Source: JBATTK01 sp049670505
GTDB lineage: Bacteria > Bacteroidota > Bacteroidia > Flavobacteriales > Flavobacteriaceae
Length of the DNA: 64,000 nucleotides
Direction of reading: 5' to 3'
Assembly (NCBI GenBank): GCA_049670505.1
Contig: JBATTK010000148.1
Coordinates: 9,448-73,447, forward strand
Below are positions 53,801-62,545 of the stretch, one piece after another (the stretch's first letter is position 1; each line of letters begins with the position of its first letter). Both the position numbers and the translations under genes were made by a program. The notes below the pieces were generated by a model. That model had not been told where the DNA came from and made no database searches. It was given only the letters and a program-made list of their open reading frames with translations.

Positions 53801-54233
53801 TATGGACGAGGAGCATATCTTTAAAAAACATGCCGAGTTTATGAAAGAACTGGTGGAAGCCGGTGGTCTCGCCGGAATTGGAAGTCATGGCCAATTACAG
53901 GGACTTGGTTTTCATTGGGAGCTGTGGTCGGTCGCCAGTGCAGGCATGGAAAATCATGACGCTTTAAAAGTGGCTACTATTATTGGTGCCGAGGCTATTG
54001 GCCTGGATGGTGATCTGGGCAGCTTGGAAGCCGGTAAATTGGCCGATATACTAATTTTGGAAAAAAATCCATTATCGGATTTGCGAAATACGAATACACT
54101 GACCCATGTAATTAAAAATGGGAAAGTATATAATGCCGACACCTTGGATGAAGTTTGGCCCAAGGAAGAAAAGGCGGAAGCTTTTAATTGGCAGACCAAA
54201 AAACCCGAAGGATTGCCCGGAGTTAAGAAATGA
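50850..54233 (+). CDS. secreted TolB-like beta-propeller/amidohydrolase fusion
   Basis: This 1127-residue protein has a signal peptide (about 1-24). Residues roughly 45-650 hold repeated TolB/PD40 propeller blades (DVSPDGTTIVFDLMGD, RYSPDGKSIVFISDKSG, PSWSPDGKYIVFSTW). After a Lys/Glu-rich linker (EKELKQSEKKSDTTETDK), the C-terminal 420 residues are an imidazolonepropionase-like amidohydrolase with metal motif VDTHAHLRP (H773, H775), a downstream HEHSLPIYP-type His block and GSLEAGKLADILIL. The substrate is unknown; relatives are prolidase- or carboxypeptidase-like. It is monocistronic and secreted. Confidence 0.92.
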   Translation: MHNQSIVRMVLLFTILNLPSIFAQDKETEKDTTKKATKELPLEPERTISFSTDRGTWISLDVSPDGTTIVFDLMGDLYTIPIAGGNATRITGGMAYDVHPRYSPDGKSIVFISDKSGSDNIWTLHLDTKDEKQVTEEKKHNFFSAEWTTDGEYIVGVKGRRNIKPHIYHKEGGSGSQLVDKPKEIKLIDPAFSADGKLLYFSQRRNAWNYNAQLPQYQVGTYDMEDGDMAVVTSKYGSAFTPTLSPDGKWMVYGTRFEAETGLMLRNLKTGDERWLAYPVQRDEQESIAPLGVLPGMSFTPDSKNLIASYGGKIHSISLDTNSAREIPFQLDVELDMGPRLAFKYPIEDVAEALATQIRNAKPSPDGSKLTFTALNRLYVMDFPNGTPKRLTENNFIEAQPSWSPDGKYIVFSTWEEGGGHLYKVNVEGRSKIEQLTREAGVYSYPSWSYQSDRIVFHSGSTQSFQDLLGMFSSRITENLVWISTNGGPINFIDKSKGRQFPHFTKADDRIYLSNPEKGLISIRWDGTDEKVHLKLKGIVTYGSQDMLDEHHLLPMETEADDPDKSSKPNVIKISPNGKTALAKINNDIYTVTVPQYGKTPTISLAKADKAAFPAMKLTVMGGEFPYWSSDGKKVHWSLGASHFRYDVATGTQFKDSLAAAKKKEKELKQSEKKSDTTETDKEKDKKKDPKFLADEFKIKVTYIKDTPKGNLLLKGGHVITMKGNELIEKGDVLIVNNRIKAVGASGSLEVPKDTREIDVTGKTIMPGFVDTHAHLRPNWGIHKNQVWMYSANLAYGVTTTRDPQTGTTDVLSYSDMVEAGMVHGPRIYSTGPGLGFWFYQLESLEQTKDVLRQYSDYFDTKTIKMYLVGNRQQRQWVIEACKELKLMPTTEGGLDFKLNMTQLLDGYPGHEHSLPIYPIYEDVVKAIAQSKMAVTPTLLVSYGGPWAENYFYSREDVWGDKKLHYFTPYKELARKSRRRPGWFMDEEHIFKKHAEFMKELVEAGGLAGIGSHGQLQGLGFHWELWSVASAGMENHDALKVATIIGAEAIGLDGDLGSLEAGKLADILILEKNPLSDLRNTNTLTHVIKNGKVYNADTLDEVWPKEEKAEAFNWQTKKPEGLPGVKK

Positions 54234-54261
54234 GAACCTAATGTAACAGGATGTTCCTGCC

Positions 54262-55878
54262 TCAATCTTCTGGAACTCCGGTATGGATATGTGCACTATC
54301 CTTCCACGCAATGCGTTTGGAAGGATAGTATTGTATATTGGCTCGCTTTAAAAATGGGACCTGATTTGCCAAACGGACTTTATAGTTTTCCCAATCCCTG
54401 TTTTCTTTAGTGCTCCAACCCAATTCGGCATAACCGATAATCCTGGGGAAAGCCAAATATTCCAGTTCGGCGATGTTGGTAATGGTTTCCGACCAAAGTG
54501 GGGCTTCTATTCCTAGAATACTTTCCACCGGAATGCCTTCTATGAATTTTTCTGGGGTCCAGTGGTATGCGGAATCCACGGGAATGTGGGCGGCCCAATC
54601 CAATCCGTATTTGGATAACGAATCATATTTCATATCCAGATATGTTTTTTTAGCGGGAGATAAAATGACCTTAGACCCCCTTTTGGCGGCAGCTATGGCA
54701 TTTTCTTTGGTATTCCAATGTTGTGCAATAGTGGTAGTATCCACATCGGCCTGAATGATCTCGTCCCAGCCTATCATTCGCTTACCGTGTTTTTGTACGA
54801 TCTTTTCCACTTTATTAACAAAGCGTATATAATCTTTCTTTTTGGTGACATGGCTTTCATCACCGCCAATATGAAAATAAGGGCCGGGCGTTAAGGCAGA
54901 AATTTCCCGCACCACATCATCTATAAAAGCATAAACAGTATCTTTTCCTGTATCAAAAGTGCTAAACCCTACCCGCGTTCCCGTATATAATTTTGGTGTT
55001 TTTCCGTTGCCGTTCAAGAAGGGGTAGGAGACCGACGCGGCATTGGTGTGCCCTGGCATATCTATTTCAGGGATAACGGTTATATATCGTTCGGCCGCAT
55101 AGGTCACAATTTCCGTATAATCCTCCTGAGTATAGAATCCGCCTTCCCCTCCGCCTACTTCCGTACTTCCGCCCACTTCCGTAAGTTTGGGCCAAGATTT
55201 TATTTCTATACGCCACCCTTGGTCGTCGGACAAGTGTAAATGGAAAATGTTTATTTTGTAATAGGCCAATACGTCCAAATATTTTTTTACATCCTCCTTG
55301 CTAAAGAAATGTCGTGATACGTCCAACATCGTACCACGGTATTCAAAGTTGGGCCTATCCTTGATTTTTCCGCTAGGAATAGGCCAAATTTTGCGTTCTG
55401 CAAGTGTATCGTTGCTGCTTTCGGGAATAATCTGCCGCAGGGTCTGTACCCCCCTAAAAGCTCCCTCGGCCGTTTTGGCGTTGATGATTACGGAATCTTT
55501 ATTGATATAGAGTTGATAGGCTTCCTTAGAAGTAAATTCCGGGCTGTTGGATTGATTAATGTATATGATCCTTTCCACCTTTTCGGTAGCGGATTCGTTC
55601 ACTAAGAGGTCTAGATTTGTCTTTGCCTTTATTTTTTTGGATAGAAATTTCCCCACTTCTAGAAAGCCGGACTCGTTTTGAGAAGTATAAATGGCCGTAT
55701 ACTTATCTAAACCAAAAGCTGTATGGGTCGGGATAATTTTTAAAGGTTTGGGAATTATACTTTCCAATGCTAGGTCTGTAGACGGAAAATTAATAGGGGT
55801 CTTTTTTTCTTCACAGGCGAGAAGGCCAATGATTCCAAGAAATACGACGAAGCTTTTAAATAGCGTTGATTTTAGCAT
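54262..55878 (-). CDS. GH20 beta-N-acetylhexosaminidase lipoprotein
   Basis: This 538-residue protein has a lipobox LLAC (Cys22). It has a GH20b N-terminal alpha/beta domain (about 35-170), then the catalytic barrel opening RPNFEYRGTMLDVSRHFF. The substrate and catalytic blocks are FHLHLSDDQGWRIEIKSWP, EIDMPGHTNAA and HIGGDESHVTKK, the last carrying the Asp-Glu pair of substrate-assisted hexosaminidases. It releases terminal GlcNAc or GalNAc from glycans outside the cell or in the periplasm. It lies seven bases downstream of the SGNH hydrolase gene. Confidence 0.95.
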   Translation of the reverse strand: MLKSTLFKSFVVFLGIIGLLACEEKKTPINFPSTDLALESIIPKPLKIIPTHTAFGLDKYTAIYTSQNESGFLEVGKFLSKKIKAKTNLDLLVNESATEKVERIIYINQSNSPEFTSKEAYQLYINKDSVIINAKTAEGAFRGVQTLRQIIPESSNDTLAERKIWPIPSGKIKDRPNFEYRGTMLDVSRHFFSKEDVKKYLDVLAYYKINIFHLHLSDDQGWRIEIKSWPKLTEVGGSTEVGGGEGGFYTQEDYTEIVTYAAERYITVIPEIDMPGHTNAASVSYPFLNGNGKTPKLYTGTRVGFSTFDTGKDTVYAFIDDVVREISALTPGPYFHIGGDESHVTKKKDYIRFVNKVEKIVQKHGKRMIGWDEIIQADVDTTTIAQHWNTKENAIAAAKRGSKVILSPAKKTYLDMKYDSLSKYGLDWAAHIPVDSAYHWTPEKFIEGIPVESILGIEAPLWSETITNIAELEYLAFPRIIGYAELGWSTKENRDWENYKVRLANQVPFLKRANIQYYPSKRIAWKDSAHIHTGVPED

Positions 55879-55885
55879 TTGCTGT

Positions 55886-56533
55886 TCATTCTATATAGTT
55901 GTTTATAACATCGTACCAAAGGGCATACCCTTTGGCGTTCATATGCAATCCGTCCTCAATAAAAAGATCGCCCCGTAGTTTTCTGCCTTCCAACATCACA
56001 TCCCAAATATTGGCAAATGCCAAGGAATCGTCTTTTTCGCTAAGGCGTTTGAATTTTCTGTTCAGGCGTTTGTATTTATTTCGAAAACGCCATCTGGCAA
56101 TACTGGGTTTTGCTGCTATCAAAACAATTTTGGTAGTATTGTTTTTCTCTTTTATTTTGGCAATTATTTTTTCGATGTCACCTATAATCTCCTTTAGTTT
56201 TCTCTTGGCCGATATATCATTATCCCCTTCATAAATAAAGACTTTTTTGGGATTATAACGTAGAATCAATTCGTCGGAATAGGATAATAGATTATCTGCC
56301 TGTGAGCCTCCAAATCCGGAATTTACGATTTGATGTTGTGGAAAAACCTCTTCTAGGTCCTTCCATAAACGAACACTGGAACTACCTGTAAAAACTATGG
56401 TTTCCCTAGAAGTGTCCCAAATAGTATCGTACTTTTTTTGAATAGCTACTACCTCTTCATAAAACGGAGGCTGGTCTTGCGCTATAGCACCTTGGGCACT
56501 AACGATCAAAAACAAAAAAATAAAGTATCTCAT
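55886..56533 (-). CDS. secreted SGNH/GDSL hydrolase
   Basis: The start is placed at the ATG at 56533 (MRYFIFLFLIVSAQGAIAQ, a clean signal peptide). The frame continues 17 codons upstream, but those residues (MNNSQIKSILE...) precede the signal sequence. The SGNH fold has block I FTGSSSVRLW (nucleophile Ser), block II NSGFGGSQADN (Gly), block III EGDNDI (Asn) and block V DGLHMNAKGY (Asp, His). It is probably an acetyl or acyl esterase on glycans. GH20 follows after seven bases, so the two may work on the same amino-sugar glycan. Confidence 0.9.
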   Translation of the reverse strand: MRYFIFLFLIVSAQGAIAQDQPPFYEEVVAIQKKYDTIWDTSRETIVFTGSSSVRLWKDLEEVFPQHQIVNSGFGGSQADNLLSYSDELILRYNPKKVFIYEGDNDISAKRKLKEIIGDIEKIIAKIKEKNNTTKIVLIAAKPSIARWRFRNKYKRLNRKFKRLSEKDDSLAFANIWDVMLEGRKLRGDLFIEDGLHMNAKGYALWYDVINNYIE

Positions 56534-56702
56534 GAATGCATTAAGTTGGGATTCCAAGATACTTTTAATTTGCGAGTTGTTCAATTATTTGGCTATGAAA
56601 CCCAATGTCCGCTCCTCGGAAAAAATAGTTCGGGACAAAAAATGGCAACCGATAATTTTTATGGTACGGAGCATTTTATATCTTAAAGATAAGTTTTTTG
56701 TG

Positions 56703-56733
56703 TTGATGTAAAGCATTTGACTTCGTACTTTTG
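56703..56733 (+). promoter_or_regulatory. promoter of mazG
   Basis: TTG (56703-56705), a 20-base spacer and TACTTTTG (56726-56733) match the Bacteroidota consensus, 16 bases before the mazG ATG. Confidence 0.65.
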
Positions 56734-56749
56734 ACCAAATATATTATCT

Positions 56750-57523
56750 ATGAACACAAGGACCCAACAACTCCAAGCTTTTGATCGGTTACTCACTATT
56801 ATGGATGAACTCCGGGTTCAATGCCCTTGGGACAAGAAGCAGACCATGCAAACCTTACGCCACCTTACCATTGAGGAAACCTATGAATTGGGCGATGCTA
56901 TTTTGGAGAATGATCTTGAAGAAGTAAAAAAGGAACTTGGCGATCTTTTGCTACATATTGTTTTTTATGCTAAGATCGGTTCCGAGACCAATCATTTTGA
57001 TATAGCGGATGTAGCCGATGAGATTTGTGAAAAGTTGATCAATAGACACCCACACATCTACGGAGATGTGAAAGTGAAAAATGAAGAAGAGGTAAAACAG
57101 AATTGGGAAAGGATAAAGTTGAAAGAAGGTAAAAAAAGCGTATTGGAAGGAGTGCCCAATAGCCTGCCCGCATTGGTAAAGGCCAATCGTATTCAGGACA
57201 AGGTAGCAGGCGTTGGCTTTGATTGGGAAGAGCCACAACAGGTATTCCAAAAAGTGAAGGAAGAACTCTCCGAATTACAAGATGAGGTAAAATCCGGTAA
57301 CGCGGATCAAATGGAATCCGAATTCGGTGACGTACTCTTTTCCTTGATCAACTACGCACGTTTTTTGGATATCAATCCGGAGAACGCTTTGGAGCGAACC
57401 AACAAAAAATTCATAAAACGCTTTCAATATCTAGAAGGTAAGGCCAGGGATGCCGGTAAATCCTTAAAGGTGATGTCTCTCACCGAAATGGATGTGTTTT
57501 GGGAGGAAGCTAAGAAGTTGTAA
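56750..57523 (+). CDS. mazG: nucleoside triphosphate pyrophosphohydrolase MazG
   Basis: This 257-residue protein has two MazG modules. The first has LRVQCPWDKKQTMQTLRHLT and EETYELGDAILENDLEEVKKELGDLL, with the E-E-x-x-E plus E-x-x-D metal set. The second is DWEEPQQVFQKVKEELSELQ with ESEFGDVLFSLINYARFL. It hydrolyses non-canonical or excess NTPs to NMP and PPi. It is a house-cleaning enzyme unrelated to the MazEF toxin despite the name. It is monocistronic. Confidence 0.97.
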   Translation: MNTRTQQLQAFDRLLTIMDELRVQCPWDKKQTMQTLRHLTIEETYELGDAILENDLEEVKKELGDLLLHIVFYAKIGSETNHFDIADVADEICEKLINRHPHIYGDVKVKNEEEVKQNWERIKLKEGKKSVLEGVPNSLPALVKANRIQDKVAGVGFDWEEPQQVFQKVKEELSELQDEVKSGNADQMESEFGDVLFSLINYARFLDINPENALERTNKKFIKRFQYLEGKARDAGKSLKVMSLTEMDVFWEEAKKL

Positions 57524-57671
57524 ATTTTGAGTGTGTGGTCTCAGTTGGCAGTATTTTATGCAAAAAGGGTCTGCAAACTGCCATTGCCAAATTCAAAAGA
57601 TATTCCCCAATGTCAAAAAACATTAAAAAAATCTTCAGTCTTATCAAGGATCAGGAACCTAACCCATATCT

Positions 57672-59069
57672 TTGCGTGTTCTAAAGCCACTTGCCTTGTT
57701 GCAGAAATACACCAGAGAATTTCGCTATAATCTTCAACTATCGTTTCCCGTAATTTTGGGTATGCTGGGGCATACGTTCGTAGCTTTTGCCGATAATATT
57801 ATGGTAGGTCAATTAGGTACGGCCGAATTGGCAGCAGTATCCTTGGGCAACAGTTTTGTTTTTATTGCAATGTCACTCGGAATAGGTTTTTCAACGGCCA
57901 TTACCCCATTGGTTGCAGAAGCGGACGGAGCTGGTAATAAAGCCAATGGGAAAAGCGCCCTTAAACATGGATTGGTCTTATGCACCTTTATGGGTTTTGC
58001 CCTTTTCGGTATTATTCAACTGTGTAAACCTTTGTTGTATTATATGGAACAACCCCCGGAGGTGGTGGAGTTGGCAATCCCTTATCTGGATTTGGTAGCA
58101 TTTTCCTTGGTTCCCTTGATTATTTTTCAGGCGTTCAAACAGTTTTCGGAAGGCCTATCACAGACCAAATATCCTATGTACGCTACCGTTATTGCCAATG
58201 TGGTAAACATTATATTGAACTACTTACTAATTTTTGGAACTTTTGGATTCCCTAAAATGGGAATTATAGGCGCCGCTATAGGCACTTTGTTTTCCAGGGT
58301 TATCATGGTAGTTTTTATATGGGGATTGTTGAAAAATAAAAAAAAGTTCCACGACTATGTTACCGGTTTCAACTTTAAACGAATAGAGAAAAAGGTAATG
58401 AACAAGATCATAGCTTTGGGATTCCCTTCCGCTCTGCAAATGTTTTTTGAAGTAGCCATTTTCACGGTCGCCATATGGTTGAGCGGGGTTCTGGGCAAGA
58501 ATGCTCAAGCTGCTAATCAGATCGCATTGAATTTAAGTAGTATGACGTTTATGGTGGGAATGGGATTGGGCGTAGCCGCCATGATTCGGGTAGGCAATCA
58601 AAAAGGGTTACGGAATTTTAAAGAATTACGTCGTATTGCCCAAAGTATATTTCTTTTGACCTTATTGATAGAGATTGTATTCGCAGGTCTTTTCCTGGTT
58701 TTTAAGGATTGGCTGCCTACCATATATTTGGATGTGGACGATATTGCCAATAAAGCCGATAATACGGAAGTTATATTTTTAGCGGGTCGACTGATTTTGG
58801 TCGCGGCCTTTTTCCAAATTTCAGATGGCATCCAAGTTGTGGTACTAGGAGCCTTAAGGGGATTGCAAGATGTTAAGATACCCACCTTTATTACCTTTAT
58901 TGCCTATTGGTTGATAGGCTTTCCTATCTGTTACTATTTAGGATTGCATACGGAATATAAGAGTGTGGGGATTTGGATAGGCCTGTTGTCCGGCCTTACG
59001 GCTTCAGCCATTATGTTGTATATTCGGTTTAATTATATGACCAAGCGTTTAATTAAAATTGATCCATAA
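57672..59069 (+). CDS. MATE family efflux transporter
   Basis: About 465 residues with twelve predicted helices. The first conserved block is LSFPVILGMLGHTFVAFADN with IMVGQLGTAELAAVSLGNS. The second half begins ALGFPSALQMFFEVAIFTVA. It uses Na+ or H+ to export drugs or metabolites. No ATG precedes the conserved region; TTG codons at 57672, 57696 and 57699 are candidates, and the last two give the more usual short N-terminus (LLQKYTREF). It is an independent gene after mazG, with about 150 bases of AT-rich spacer. Confidence 0.9.
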   Translation: MRVLKPLALLQKYTREFRYNLQLSFPVILGMLGHTFVAFADNIMVGQLGTAELAAVSLGNSFVFIAMSLGIGFSTAITPLVAEADGAGNKANGKSALKHGLVLCTFMGFALFGIIQLCKPLLYYMEQPPEVVELAIPYLDLVAFSLVPLIIFQAFKQFSEGLSQTKYPMYATVIANVVNIILNYLLIFGTFGFPKMGIIGAAIGTLFSRVIMVVFIWGLLKNKKKFHDYVTGFNFKRIEKKVMNKIIALGFPSALQMFFEVAIFTVAIWLSGVLGKNAQAANQIALNLSSMTFMVGMGLGVAAMIRVGNQKGLRNFKELRRIAQSIFLLTLLIEIVFAGLFLVFKDWLPTIYLDVDDIANKADNTEVIFLAGRLILVAAFFQISDGIQVVVLGALRGLQDVKIPTFITFIAYWLIGFPICYYLGLHTEYKSVGIWIGLLSGLTASAIMLYIRFNYMTKRLIKIDP

Positions 59070-59172
59070 AGATGAGGGTATCTGGAAGATTTTGAGGCAG
59101 TTCACTTCTTTCAGGCCAAATCTGCATGGCCAATAATTTAGGTGCTGAACAATAGTCTTAAAATGAATTGAC

Positions 59173-59400
59173 ATGGAGTTTCCAAAATTCTTGCTAGGTG
59201 ACAATACCGATTATCCCTCGGCAATATTTGTGATACATACGGAATTCCCTAGGTTCATCATCAATCTGGAAGATGATGAGGTAGAGTGGTTGGAAGATTT
59301 TTCCCAAGAGGACGAAAAGGAATTGGAATCCGAAGCGGAGCAACTTATTGAGCAAGCTACCGCTTTTTATGATAGGGAGGTAGCCCGATACGAATCTTGA
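59173..59400 (+). CDS. small conserved-looking acidic protein
   Basis: This 75-residue soluble, acidic protein (MEFPKFLLGDNTDYPSAIF..., then LEDDEVEWLEDFSQEDEKEL) ends in an amphipathic helix (EQLIEQATAFYDREVARYES). I do not recognise a family. It is likely real because the downstream PAP2 gene begins at or just past its stop, codon use is normal and no other frame is open. It leads a PAP2-GT39 operon. Confidence 0.75.
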   Translation: MEFPKFLLGDNTDYPSAIFVIHTEFPRFIINLEDDEVEWLEDFSQEDEKELESEAEQLIEQATAFYDREVARYES

Positions 59401-59405
59401 CCGAT

Positions 59406-59975
59406 ATGTTGGAAGAATTGATACGGTACGATAAGGAGCTGTTCCTTTTCCTCAATAATCTTGGTAATACCTACTGGGACGGTTTTTGGATGTTTATAAC
59501 CAACAAATGGAGTGCTATTCCCCTATATGTGCTATTGCTTTTTTTATCCTATCGAAATTTAGGGCTTAAAAGGACCTTGTTACTGCTTGTAGCGGTAGCT
59601 CTGATGATTACGGTTACAGACCAACTGGCAAATTTTTTTAAAAATGGCGTACAGCGTTTACGTCCGTGTTATGATAGTGGGTTAAGTGGTTTAATGCGAT
59701 TGGTGAAAAGTTCCTGCGGAGGCAGATTCGGATATTTTTCCGCACATGCGGCAAATTCTTTTGCGACGGCATTTTTCTTCGCATATTTGTTTCGTACAAC
59801 ATATAAATATATAGGAGTTTTCCTTATTTTATGGGCATTTTTCGTCTCCTATAGTAGGATATATATTGGGGTCCATTTTCCTTTGGATGTGGTAAGTGGT
59901 ATATTAATAGGACTGATTTTAAGCTGGTTATTTGCAAAGTTGTATATATTTGCACTTCAGAAATTTCGTCTATGA
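59406..59975 (+). CDS. PAP2 superfamily phosphatase
   Basis: About 189 residues with six membrane helices. The three phosphatase motifs are present: KNGVQRLRP (K-x6-RP), FSAHAANSF (the S-A-H form of PSGH) and SRIYIGVHFPLDV (SR-x5-H-x3-D). Typical substrates are undecaprenyl-pyrophosphate or phosphatidic/lipid-A phosphates at the outer face of the inner membrane. The ATG at 59406 is chosen; a TTG at 59397 overlaps the preceding stop. The last four bases overlap the GT39 gene (ATGA). Confidence 0.9.
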   Translation: MLEELIRYDKELFLFLNNLGNTYWDGFWMFITNKWSAIPLYVLLLFLSYRNLGLKRTLLLLVAVALMITVTDQLANFFKNGVQRLRPCYDSGLSGLMRLVKSSCGGRFGYFSAHAANSFATAFFFAYLFRTTYKYIGVFLILWAFFVSYSRIYIGVHFPLDVVSGILIGLILSWLFAKLYIFALQKFRL

Positions 59976-61630
59976 TATCCGATAAGAGGTATTGGTTTTT
60001 ATTCTTTCTGATTGTTCTGGTGTTTATTGCCGGAATGTTTGTAACACTTTTTGAAAATGATTCTGCCCAGTTCGCCGTAATGGCAATGCGGATGTTTCAA
60101 GAGAACGATTTTTTCAATTTATTTAAAGGTCCCCATGAGTATTTGGACAAACCCCATATGCACTACTGGTTGGCAGCTTTGTCCTTTAAGATTTTTGGAC
60201 TGTACGATTGGGCCTATCGCATACCTGCTATTTTAGCGTCGCTTTTAGGGGCATACAGTTGTTGTGGCCTTGGAAAACTGTTATACAATACAGATATCGG
60301 TAAATTATCCGCACTTATTTTTTTAACGGCACAGACTATTGTATTGGGCAATATAGATGTACGTACGGATGCCGTACTTACCGGTTTCACTATTTTTGCC
60401 ATCTGGCAATTGGCGGCATATATCAATAAAAAATCGTTAGGAAACCTTGTTCTTGGTGCTTTTGGCGCGGGTATTGCCTTTTCTACAAAGGGGCAGATAG
60501 CGTTATTGGTCATTGGTTTCCCCATACTATGCCATTTGGCCTATACGAGACAATGGAAATCGCTTTTAAATTGGAAAGTGCTGATCGCTTTGCTGGTTTT
60601 CGGTATAACAATAGCCCCTATGTTGTATGCGTATTATCTTCAGTTTGATCTGCACCCGGAAAAAGTAATTCGCGGTAAGAGTGGCCGAAGCGGTATCTTC
60701 TTTATTTTTTGGGAACAGAGTTTTGAACGATTGAGTGGAGAGGGGATGGGCAAAAATAGCAGCGATTATTTTTTCTTTTTCCACACCTTTTTATGGGTAT
60801 TTCTACCTTGGACGGTCTTAGGTCTTATTGCCTTTTGGTGTCGGGCAAAGACTTTTGTGAAACTGCGCTTTAAGTATAATTCCAAGTACGAATTTTTGAC
60901 GCTCGGTGGAATAACCCTCATCTTTATCTTAATAAGTTTTGCACAGTTCAAACTTCCCCATTACCTCAATATCATAATGCCTTTGTTTTCCGTACTTACC
61001 GCATCTTATCTTTATAGCCTGTATCGGTATACCAAAAGCAAGACTATAAAGACCTTGTTGGGCGTACAATACTTTATTCTTAGCCTTGTATTTATTTTTT
61101 CTGTACTCATATGCTTTTTTGTATTCAAGTTTGATAGTACGCTAGAATATGTACTATTGATTATTTTGTTCCTGGTGATTATCTATTTCTGTTTAAAACG
61201 GGAAGCCTACTATTTGCGTATCATTACTTTGTCCGTGTATAGCTCCCTGTTGTTGAACGCTGTCCTGAATGCCCATTTTTATCCATCATTGTTGAAATAT
61301 CAAGCGGGCTCCACAATGGCCGGTATCGTGGCGGAAAATAAAATTCCCGTAGATAACATCATCAAGCTCTCGGACAGGCACACTTGGGCCTTGGATTTCT
61401 ATAATCGGAAACCTGTTGGGATTTCTTCCATTTCAGATATTACGGACATGCACAATGTTTGGGTATATGTTACCGATGAGGAATTGGTGGAACTTCGTAA
61501 TATCGGGGTCGATTGGGATAAACAATATACCGCAGACCAGTTCAGGATTACTCGTTTACAGGCTAAGTTTATGGATCCGGCAACACGAAAAAAAGTGTTG
61601 AATAAAATGTACTTGATCCATGTTTATTGA
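59972..61630 (+). CDS. GT39-type (ArnT-like) glycosyltransferase
   Basis: This 552-residue polytopic protein has the ArnT/PMT layout: the first periplasmic loop with acidic FENDSAQFAVMAMRMFQ and EYLDKPHMHYWLAAL (catalytic Asp and donor-lipid contact), YRIPAILASLLGAY, and about twelve helices followed by a C-terminal soluble domain. It transfers a sugar from a polyprenyl-phosphate carrier to a lipid or protein acceptor in the periplasm. It is coupled to PAP2 by a four-base overlap. A DPM1-like gene that could make the donor lies 2 kb away on the other strand. Confidence 0.9.
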   Translation: MISDKRYWFLFFLIVLVFIAGMFVTLFENDSAQFAVMAMRMFQENDFFNLFKGPHEYLDKPHMHYWLAALSFKIFGLYDWAYRIPAILASLLGAYSCCGLGKLLYNTDIGKLSALIFLTAQTIVLGNIDVRTDAVLTGFTIFAIWQLAAYINKKSLGNLVLGAFGAGIAFSTKGQIALLVIGFPILCHLAYTRQWKSLLNWKVLIALLVFGITIAPMLYAYYLQFDLHPEKVIRGKSGRSGIFFIFWEQSFERLSGEGMGKNSSDYFFFFHTFLWVFLPWTVLGLIAFWCRAKTFVKLRFKYNSKYEFLTLGGITLIFILISFAQFKLPHYLNIIMPLFSVLTASYLYSLYRYTKSKTIKTLLGVQYFILSLVFIFSVLICFFVFKFDSTLEYVLLIILFLVIIYFCLKREAYYLRIITLSVYSSLLLNAVLNAHFYPSLLKYQAGSTMAGIVAENKIPVDNIIKLSDRHTWALDFYNRKPVGISSISDITDMHNVWVYVTDEELVELRNIGVDWDKQYTADQFRITRLQAKFMDPATRKKVLNKMYLIHVY

Positions 61631-61645
61631 TGTAACATGTTTCAA

Positions 61646-61672
61646 CTTTTTCCACTTGGAAAAAGCTTAAAC
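61646..61672. terminator. hairpin between convergent genes, related to the inverted-repeat element
   Basis: The 8-bp stem ctttttcc / ggaaaaag with loop actt lies between the stop of the GT39 gene and the minus-strand UPF0104-type gene, whose stop it partly overlaps. Flanking bases extend the symmetry and resemble the arms of the element at 12572-12733. Confidence 0.6.
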
Positions 61673-62545
61673 AAGTTCGTTTTTTAACGTGACCAAACGT
61701 ATCTTTTTAAAATGATAAAAGATTCCGCAGAGGGATACCAGGGCGGTAATCAGAAAAAATACCATACTGATACTTATGGAAGTGTTTTGATCCAACGTCA
61801 ACCACAAAGCCCCATAGAAGAAGGTTACCTCCCTACTTCCAATACCTCCAAGGGTCAATGGTAAAACCGAAACGATAGAGGAAATTAGAAATATAAATAG
61901 ATAGGCTATGGTGTTGATTTCTATATGTAATGCCCTTAAAATAAAAAGAACGCTTGCCAGCTGGGCAAGTTGTACCATGGCCGAGTATCCAAAGGACTTC
62001 CAAAAGACAGGAAGCACATAACCAAAGAATTTCTTGTTCAAAAGCCAAAAAATTATAATACTCAAGATAATTCCCGATGCAAACAACAATCGAAAAGGGG
62101 TCAATACTTCGGTCTCCAATATCAATGCCAGTATACAGGCATAAATGAACAACAACAGTAGACCGCTTAAACGGTCCAATACCAATACGGATACTACTTT
62201 TTTGGTATCCATCCCGAATGTCTTTTTAATAAGATAACCCTTATAGGCGTCCCCACCTATTCCTCCGGGAAGAAACAAGTTATAGAACATGCCCAAAATA
62301 TATAATTGCAAGTTGCTCTTTTGAGTAAGCAAGACTTGTAATTGATGAAAATACAAGTTAAGTCTAAATGCAGCGATTATCTTGGAAAGTGTAAAAAAAA
62401 GTAACGCTATTACCAGATAGAACAGATTTGTTTTCCCAAGGGTATCCAAAACATCCTCCAGATTTATTTTGGTAAAAATAAAATAGAGGAGTAGAGCGCT
62501 AAAAATTACTTTTAGAGCGGTTATGAGCTTTTTACGCCGTTCCAC
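61667..62545 (-). CDS. lysylphosphatidylglycerol synthase TM-region / UPF0104 protein
   Basis: This 292-residue polytopic membrane protein has seven to eight helices. Family signature blocks are FLPGGIGGDAYKGYLIKK (the conserved PGGxGGD motif), LPLTLGGIGSREVTFFYGAL and VLVLDRLSGLLLLF. Members without the lysyl-transferase domain are thought to flip or transport lipid-linked substrates. It shares 14 bases with the DPM1-like gene upstream, so the pair is co-translated. This suggests a role in moving or processing a lipid-linked sugar. Confidence 0.92.
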   Translation of the reverse strand: MERRKKLITALKVIFSALLLYFIFTKINLEDVLDTLGKTNLFYLVIALLFFTLSKIIAAFRLNLYFHQLQVLLTQKSNLQLYILGMFYNLFLPGGIGGDAYKGYLIKKTFGMDTKKVVSVLVLDRLSGLLLLFIYACILALILETEVLTPFRLLFASGIILSIIIFWLLNKKFFGYVLPVFWKSFGYSAMVQLAQLASVLFILRALHIEINTIAYLFIFLISSIVSVLPLTLGGIGSREVTFFYGALWLTLDQNTSISISMVFFLITALVSLCGIFYHFKKIRLVTLKNELV

